Source of the DNA: Planctomycetaceae bacterium | GTDB taxonomy: Bacteria; Planctomycetota; Planctomycetia; Planctomycetales; Planctomycetaceae | Length of the DNA stretch: 9,947 nucleotides | Reading direction: 5' to 3' | Assembly (NCBI GenBank): GCA_020426085.1 | Contig: JAGQQP010000109.1 | Location: 1 to 9,947 of the forward strand | Shown: positions 7,252 to 9,947 of the stretch, one piece after another | Numbering within the stretch: the stretch's first letter is position 1 | How the letters are laid out: every line of letters starts with the position of its first letter | Position numbers and translations under genes: made by a program | Notes under the pieces: model-generated | The model's database searches: none | What the model was told of the DNA's origin: nothing | The model's input: the letters and a program-made list of their open reading frames with translations, nothing else

Positions 7252-7311
7252 CCATCGTTACAATTAGATGACCTGCGAGGTCCGACAAATTGAGCGCTAA
7301 CATAACGATGG
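7252..7311 (-). promoter_or_regulatory. Nested inverted-repeat structure in the porin leader
   Basis: CCATCGTTA (7252-7260) pairs perfectly with TAACGATGG (7303-7311). Immediately inside, CAATT (7261-7265) pairs with AATTG (7288-7292), and GACCT (7270-7274) pairs with AGGTC (7278-7282) around a 3-nt loop. Together they form one long arm with a 10-nt one-sided bulge (7293-7302). No T-tract follows on the minus strand. It could be a regulatory RNA fold or a protein-binding site; I do not recognise a known riboswitch. Confidence 0.4.
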
Positions 7312-7422
7312 CTCTAACACGGAATATCGGAATTCTCCATAGTCGCTTTGATGAAAAGAGATACGTCAAGAATATCCTGACTGATCAGGAAGGTCTGGCT
7401 TGTTCTACCAGTTACCGGAAGC

Positions 7423-7443
7423 GTTAAAGTTTAACAAATCATA
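7423..7443 (-). promoter_or_regulatory. Possible promoter -10 and palindrome for the outer-membrane protein gene
   Basis: On the minus strand TATGAT (7443-7438) is 5 of 6 to the -10 consensus, but no acceptable -35 lies 16-18 bp upstream. Directly downstream is the perfect palindrome GTTAAA-G-TTTAAC (7423-7435), where a repressor could cover the start site. This is the most promoter-like spot between ftsY and the barrel gene, but it is weak. Confidence 0.25.
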
Positions 7444-7507
7444 AATTATGTTAAGCTTGCGCGAAGAATAAGCAGCGCGTCATACATAATTGGACTCAAT
7501 TCAGAGA

Positions 7508-7529
7508 AGAGTCTTTAGATTAAGACTTT
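7508..7529 (-). terminator. Weak terminator candidate after ftsY
   Basis: An 8-bp stem with one G:T wobble (7508-7515 with 7522-7529, 6-nt loop) starts 13 nt after the ftsY stop on the minus strand. The following bases (CTTCTCTG) are pyrimidine-rich but not a proper T-run, so termination would be inefficient. ftsY transcripts may read through into the barrel gene leader. Confidence 0.3.
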
Positions 7530-7542
7530 ATCAGGAGAGTAA

Positions 7543-8490
7543 TTATGAGGCACTTGCAAAGAGGGCGTCCACGAATCCTTGTGAGTTAAACAGCTCAAGG
7601 TCATCGATTTGCTCCCCGACACCGACGTATTTCACGGGGATTCCCATCTTCTGACGGATGGCAACGGTGACTCCACCCCGTGCTGTTCCATCTAATTTTG
7701 CTAAAATTAGTCCAGAACATTCGATCGATTTCGAAAAATGTTCTGCCTGACTGATTCCGTTTTGTCCAGTTGTTGCATCCAGGACTAGTAGACTTTCGTG
7801 AGGGGCATTCGGGATTTTTTTGCTCACAACACGTTTGATTTTTTCGAGTTCTTCCATCAGGTTTGTGTGAGTCTGTAAGCGTCCAGCGGTGTCAATTATC
7901 AGGTAATCAACACCGGTTTCCAGTGCCCGTTCGCAACCTGAATAGGCTACACTGGCAGGGTCTGTACCATCGGGCCTTGTGACAATTTCACATCCCAGTC
8001 TTTCGGACCACATTGTGAGCTGTTCGACTGCTGCGGCCCGGAACGTATCTCCCGCTGCTAATAATACTGTCTTGTTCTGTTTCAGGATCAGATTTGCGAG
8101 TTTCGCAATTGAAGTCGTTTTTCCGACTCCATTTACTCCCGCTACGAGAATGACTGTTACCCCTTCAGGATTTTTGCTCAAAGGTGATAATGGGTCTGAA
8201 ATATCCCACTTTGTATCTCCTTCACCTTCGAGAAGTGTGCGAATTTTCTCTTTCACTGTCTCTTCGATTTCATCAAGAATGACAGTACGCCCCCCATGTT
8301 TTTTGCGTATTTCATCACAAATTGCAGAAGAGGCAACGACGCCCATGTCCGTTTTGATTAAACGGGCTTCAAACTGTTCAATTTTCTGGTCATCCAGGAT
8401 TTCGCCCGCTTTAAATAAATCGCGAACATCTGTCCTTAATACTTCTTTAGTTTTTTCTAAACCACGTTTTAAGCGGTCAAACAGACCCAT
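7543..8490 (-). CDS. ftsY: Signal recognition particle receptor FtsY
   Basis: FtsY is the membrane-associated SRP receptor GTPase. It pairs with Ffh to deliver ribosome-nascent chain complexes to the Sec translocon. The 315-residue protein has a short basic N-terminus (MGLFDRLKRGLEKTK) and lacks the long acidic A domain of E. coli FtsY, as in many bacteria. The N domain helical bundle spans about 20-90 and the G domain about 110-315. Motifs seen are the P-loop GVNGVGKT (118-125), DTFRAAA (148-154, SRP-GTPase insertion box), DTAGR (200-204), the G4-type AKLDG (264-268; often TKLDG) with TARGG, and the closing GVGEQIDDLELF (290-301). Ffh is excluded because there is no methionine-rich M domain. 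A purine-rich GAGAGAAG precedes the ATG. It has its own promoter 69 bp upstream and follows rhaB by 120 bp, so it is probably transcribed independently. Confidence 0.96.
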   Translation of the reverse strand: MGLFDRLKRGLEKTKEVLRTDVRDLFKAGEILDDQKIEQFEARLIKTDMGVVASSAICDEIRKKHGGRTVILDEIEETVKEKIRTLLEGEGDTKWDISDPLSPLSKNPEGVTVILVAGVNGVGKTTSIAKLANLILKQNKTVLLAAGDTFRAAAVEQLTMWSERLGCEIVTRPDGTDPASVAYSGCERALETGVDYLIIDTAGRLQTHTNLMEELEKIKRVVSKKIPNAPHESLLVLDATTGQNGISQAEHFSKSIECSGLILAKLDGTARGGVTVAIRQKMGIPVKYVGVGEQIDDLELFNSQGFVDALFASAS

Positions 8491-8558
8491 TTTTCTTCTC
8501 TCTTACTGGATGCAGCTGAATGATGTTTGTTCTGGATCGCCAGGATGTTCAGTCGGGG

Positions 8559-8587
8559 ATAATATAATGTATGGAGTCAGACGGCAA
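8559..8587 (-). promoter_or_regulatory. Sigma70-like promoter of ftsY
   Basis: On the minus strand TTGCCG (8587-8582; 4 of 6) and TATTAT (8564-8559; 5 of 6) are exactly 17 bp apart, just after the rhaB stop. The start site would be near 8552, giving a leader of about 60 nt before the ftsY ATG at 8490. This is the best-spaced promoter in the window. Confidence 0.6.
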
Positions 8588-8610
8588 GTATCTGCATTTC
8601 TTAGATGAAT

Positions 8611-9947
8611 CTATGATTCTACTTTATTATTATTGAGTAGACTGTCAAATCGTTGAATTGCCTGTGCCCAAATGGTTTTTTCCTGTGGCTCATAACGTTT
8701 GGTTTCTACAGAATTCAGTACAATCTCTCGTATTTCAGACAGTGAACTGACCGCCCCGACTGCTCTTGCCTGGACTAAAACATTTCCGAGTCCTGTGGCT
8801 TCGACCGGACCGGTGATCACAGGAATCTGGCAGGCATTCGCGGTGAACTGGTTCAGCAACTCATTTTTGGTCCCTCCGCCGACAATATGGATTACTTCGA
8901 TGGGGGTTCCTGTCAATTCTTCGAGCCAGCCTGAAACCTTACGATATTTCAAAGCCAGGCTTTCCAGAGCGCAACGAATGTACTGGCCGGCGGTTTCCGG
9001 GACTGGTTGACCGGATTCTCTACAGTATTGCGAGATTGCCTCAGGCATATCCGTGGGGCTTAAGAATCGTGGATCATCGGGGTCTACGAGAGAGCGAAAC
9101 GGTTCAGCGGAGGCAGCAGCTTCAGCCAGTTCTGAATATTCCATCGTTTGTCCCTGGCGTTCATACGATCGTTTGCATTCCTGTACCAGCCAGAGGCCCA
9201 TGATATTTTTCAGTAATCGATAGGTACCATCAATGCCCCCTTCGTTTGTGAAATTCAACTCAAACGCCCGTTTGCCTAAAACGGCAGAATTGACTTCGAC
9301 GCCCATCAGAGACCAGGTCCCGGAACTGATGTACGCCCAGTTCGGATTCCCTGTCTGAGAGGTTGGAATCGCGGCAACGGCAGACGCGGTGTCGTGAGTG
9401 GCAGGAGTGATGACATCGATTTTACTGAGCCCTGTCTGCTGCATGACTTCTTCACGTAAGGTTCCCAGTTTCGTTCCAGGTGAAACCAGTTTAGGAAGCA
9501 TGGAAGTCGGGATCTCCAGTTTACGTAATAAGTCATAGGCCCAGTCTCCCGTCAGAGGATTCAGGCATTGTGTTGTTGTCGCATTGGTAAATTCTACAAC
9601 CTGACTGCCCGAGAGCAACCAGTGAAAGAAGTCAGGCATCATTAGAAACGTTCTGGCCTGCTTCAGTAATTCAGGATCAGTCTGCTGCATGGCTAATAAC
9701 TGGTACAGGGTATTGATCTCCATGAACTGGAGACCGGTGGCATCAAAAATTTCCTGCTGCGGGACGCGCGAAGTCGCAAGGTTCAGCATGCCATCGGTGC
9801 GCGGATCTCGATAATGATAAGGCTGTCCCAGCATTTCCTGTTTTTCGGAAAGCAGTACATAGTCAACTCCCCATGTATCCACACCGACCGAAATAATCTG
9901 ATCGCCATATTTTTGTGCGGCGAGAGAGAGACCTTTTAATATGGAAG
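8611..9947 (-). CDS. rhaB: Rhamnulokinase, 5' end outside the window
   Basis: RhaB phosphorylates L-rhamnulose to L-rhamnulose-1-phosphate, the second step of L-rhamnose breakdown in the cytoplasm. The frame is open to the window edge, giving 444 visible residues; compared with the roughly 480-490 of the family, about 45-60 N-terminal residues, including the first phosphate-binding loop, are missing. FGGY-kinase features seen in order: [11 protein letters not shown] (about 19-29), [44 protein letters not shown] with the likely catalytic Asp185, [28 protein letters not shown], and the ATP-site [20 protein letters not shown] followed by [15 protein letters not shown]. The FTNATTTQ and SSGTWSLMG motifs point to rhamnulokinase more than to fuculokinase or xylulokinase. 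A GTG at 9882 is in frame but falls inside the conserved VDTWG motif and is not the start. Partner genes such as rhaA or rhaD, if clustered, lie beyond the right edge. Confidence 0.93.
   Translation of the reverse strand, partial: SILKGLSLAAQKYGDQIISVGVDTWGVDYVLLSEKQEMLGQPYHYRDPRTDGMLNLATSRVPQQEIFDATGLQFMEINTLYQLLAMQQTDPELLKQARTFLMMPDFFHWLLSGSQVVEFTNATTTQCLNPLTGDWAYDLLRKLEIPTSMLPKLVSPGTKLGTLREEVMQQTGLSKIDVITPATHDTASAVAAIPTSQTGNPNWAYISSGTWSLMGVEVNSAVLGKRAFELNFTNEGGIDGTYRLLKNIMGLWLVQECKRSYERQGQTMEYSELAEAAASAEPFRSLVDPDDPRFLSPTDMPEAISQYCRESGQPVPETAGQYIRCALESLALKYRKVSGWLEELTGTPIEVIHIVGGGTKNELLNQFTANACQIPVITGPVEATGLGNVLVQARAVGAVSSLSEIREIVLNSVETKRYEPQEKTIWAQAIQRFDSLLNNNKVES

Larger units (their letters stand above)
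7134..7542 (-). other. Long leader/intergenic region upstream of the outer-membrane protein gene, 409 bp
   Basis: No gene is visible here. The region lies between the ftsY stop and the barrel gene's ATG and is dense in inverted repeats: a nested hairpin (7252-7311), an ACCGTCAG/CTGACGGT pair (7176-7183 and 7232-7239), a TCCTGA/TCAGGA hairpin (7375-7390) and a GTTAAAGTTTAAC palindrome (7423-7435). No strong sigma70 promoter was found on the minus strand. The best -10 is TATGAT (7443-7438) without a good -35. If used, it would give a leader of about 300 nt carrying most of these structures. Confidence 0.5.

Noticed and set aside
7979..8608. 209-codon plus-strand frame opposite ftsY
   Set aside because: It is the mirror of ftsY codons and runs across the ftsY promoter; no recognisable protein.
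8607..8619. GAATC/GATTC hairpin over the rhaB stop codon
   Set aside because: Only 5 bp and no T-run follows; not a credible terminator.

Overview
The window comes from a free-living, Gram-negative-type bacterium, most likely a planctomycete (Planctomycetota). A Gimesia-like genus is plausible but only inferred. The reasons are the mix of a secreted formylglycine sulfatase, a BBP2-type outer-membrane barrel protein with a cysteine-rich N-terminus, a signal-peptide PQQ-like beta-propeller protein, generous intergenic spacing and mid-range GC. There is no sign of a prophage, IS element, CRISPR array, tRNA or rRNA. The region reads as ordinary chromosome.

Layout from left to right. Positions 1-206 (minus) hold the N-terminus of a secreted protein that runs off the left edge. 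Positions 207-693 are a divergent intergenic region with a short palindrome upstream of the plus-strand genes. Plus strand: a PQQ-like beta-propeller protein (694-1974), then purH (2178-3761), the bifunctional last enzyme of de novo IMP synthesis, closed by a hairpin plus T-tract at 3808-3852. Minus strand, convergent with purH: a sulfatase (3846-5441) with its own sigma70-like promoter (5506-5535); a BBP2-family outer-membrane protein (5688-7133) with a strong terminator (5587-5627) and a long structured leader (7134-7542); ftsY (7543-8490) with its own promoter (8559-8587); and the 3' part of a rhamnulokinase gene, rhaB (8611 to beyond 9947).

The genes are mostly separate transcription units, not one pathway. 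PurH and FtsY are housekeeping. The sulfatase and rhamnulokinase both fit use of sulfated, deoxysugar-containing polysaccharides, but they are separated by the barrel gene and ftsY and do not form an operon. The barrel protein and beta-propeller protein are envelope components.

No new multi-gene system is evident. The points most worth a second look are a His-to-Gln change in the usually invariant GKWH motif of the sulfatase, the 14-cysteine periplasmic head on the barrel protein, and a nested inverted-repeat structure in the barrel gene's leader.
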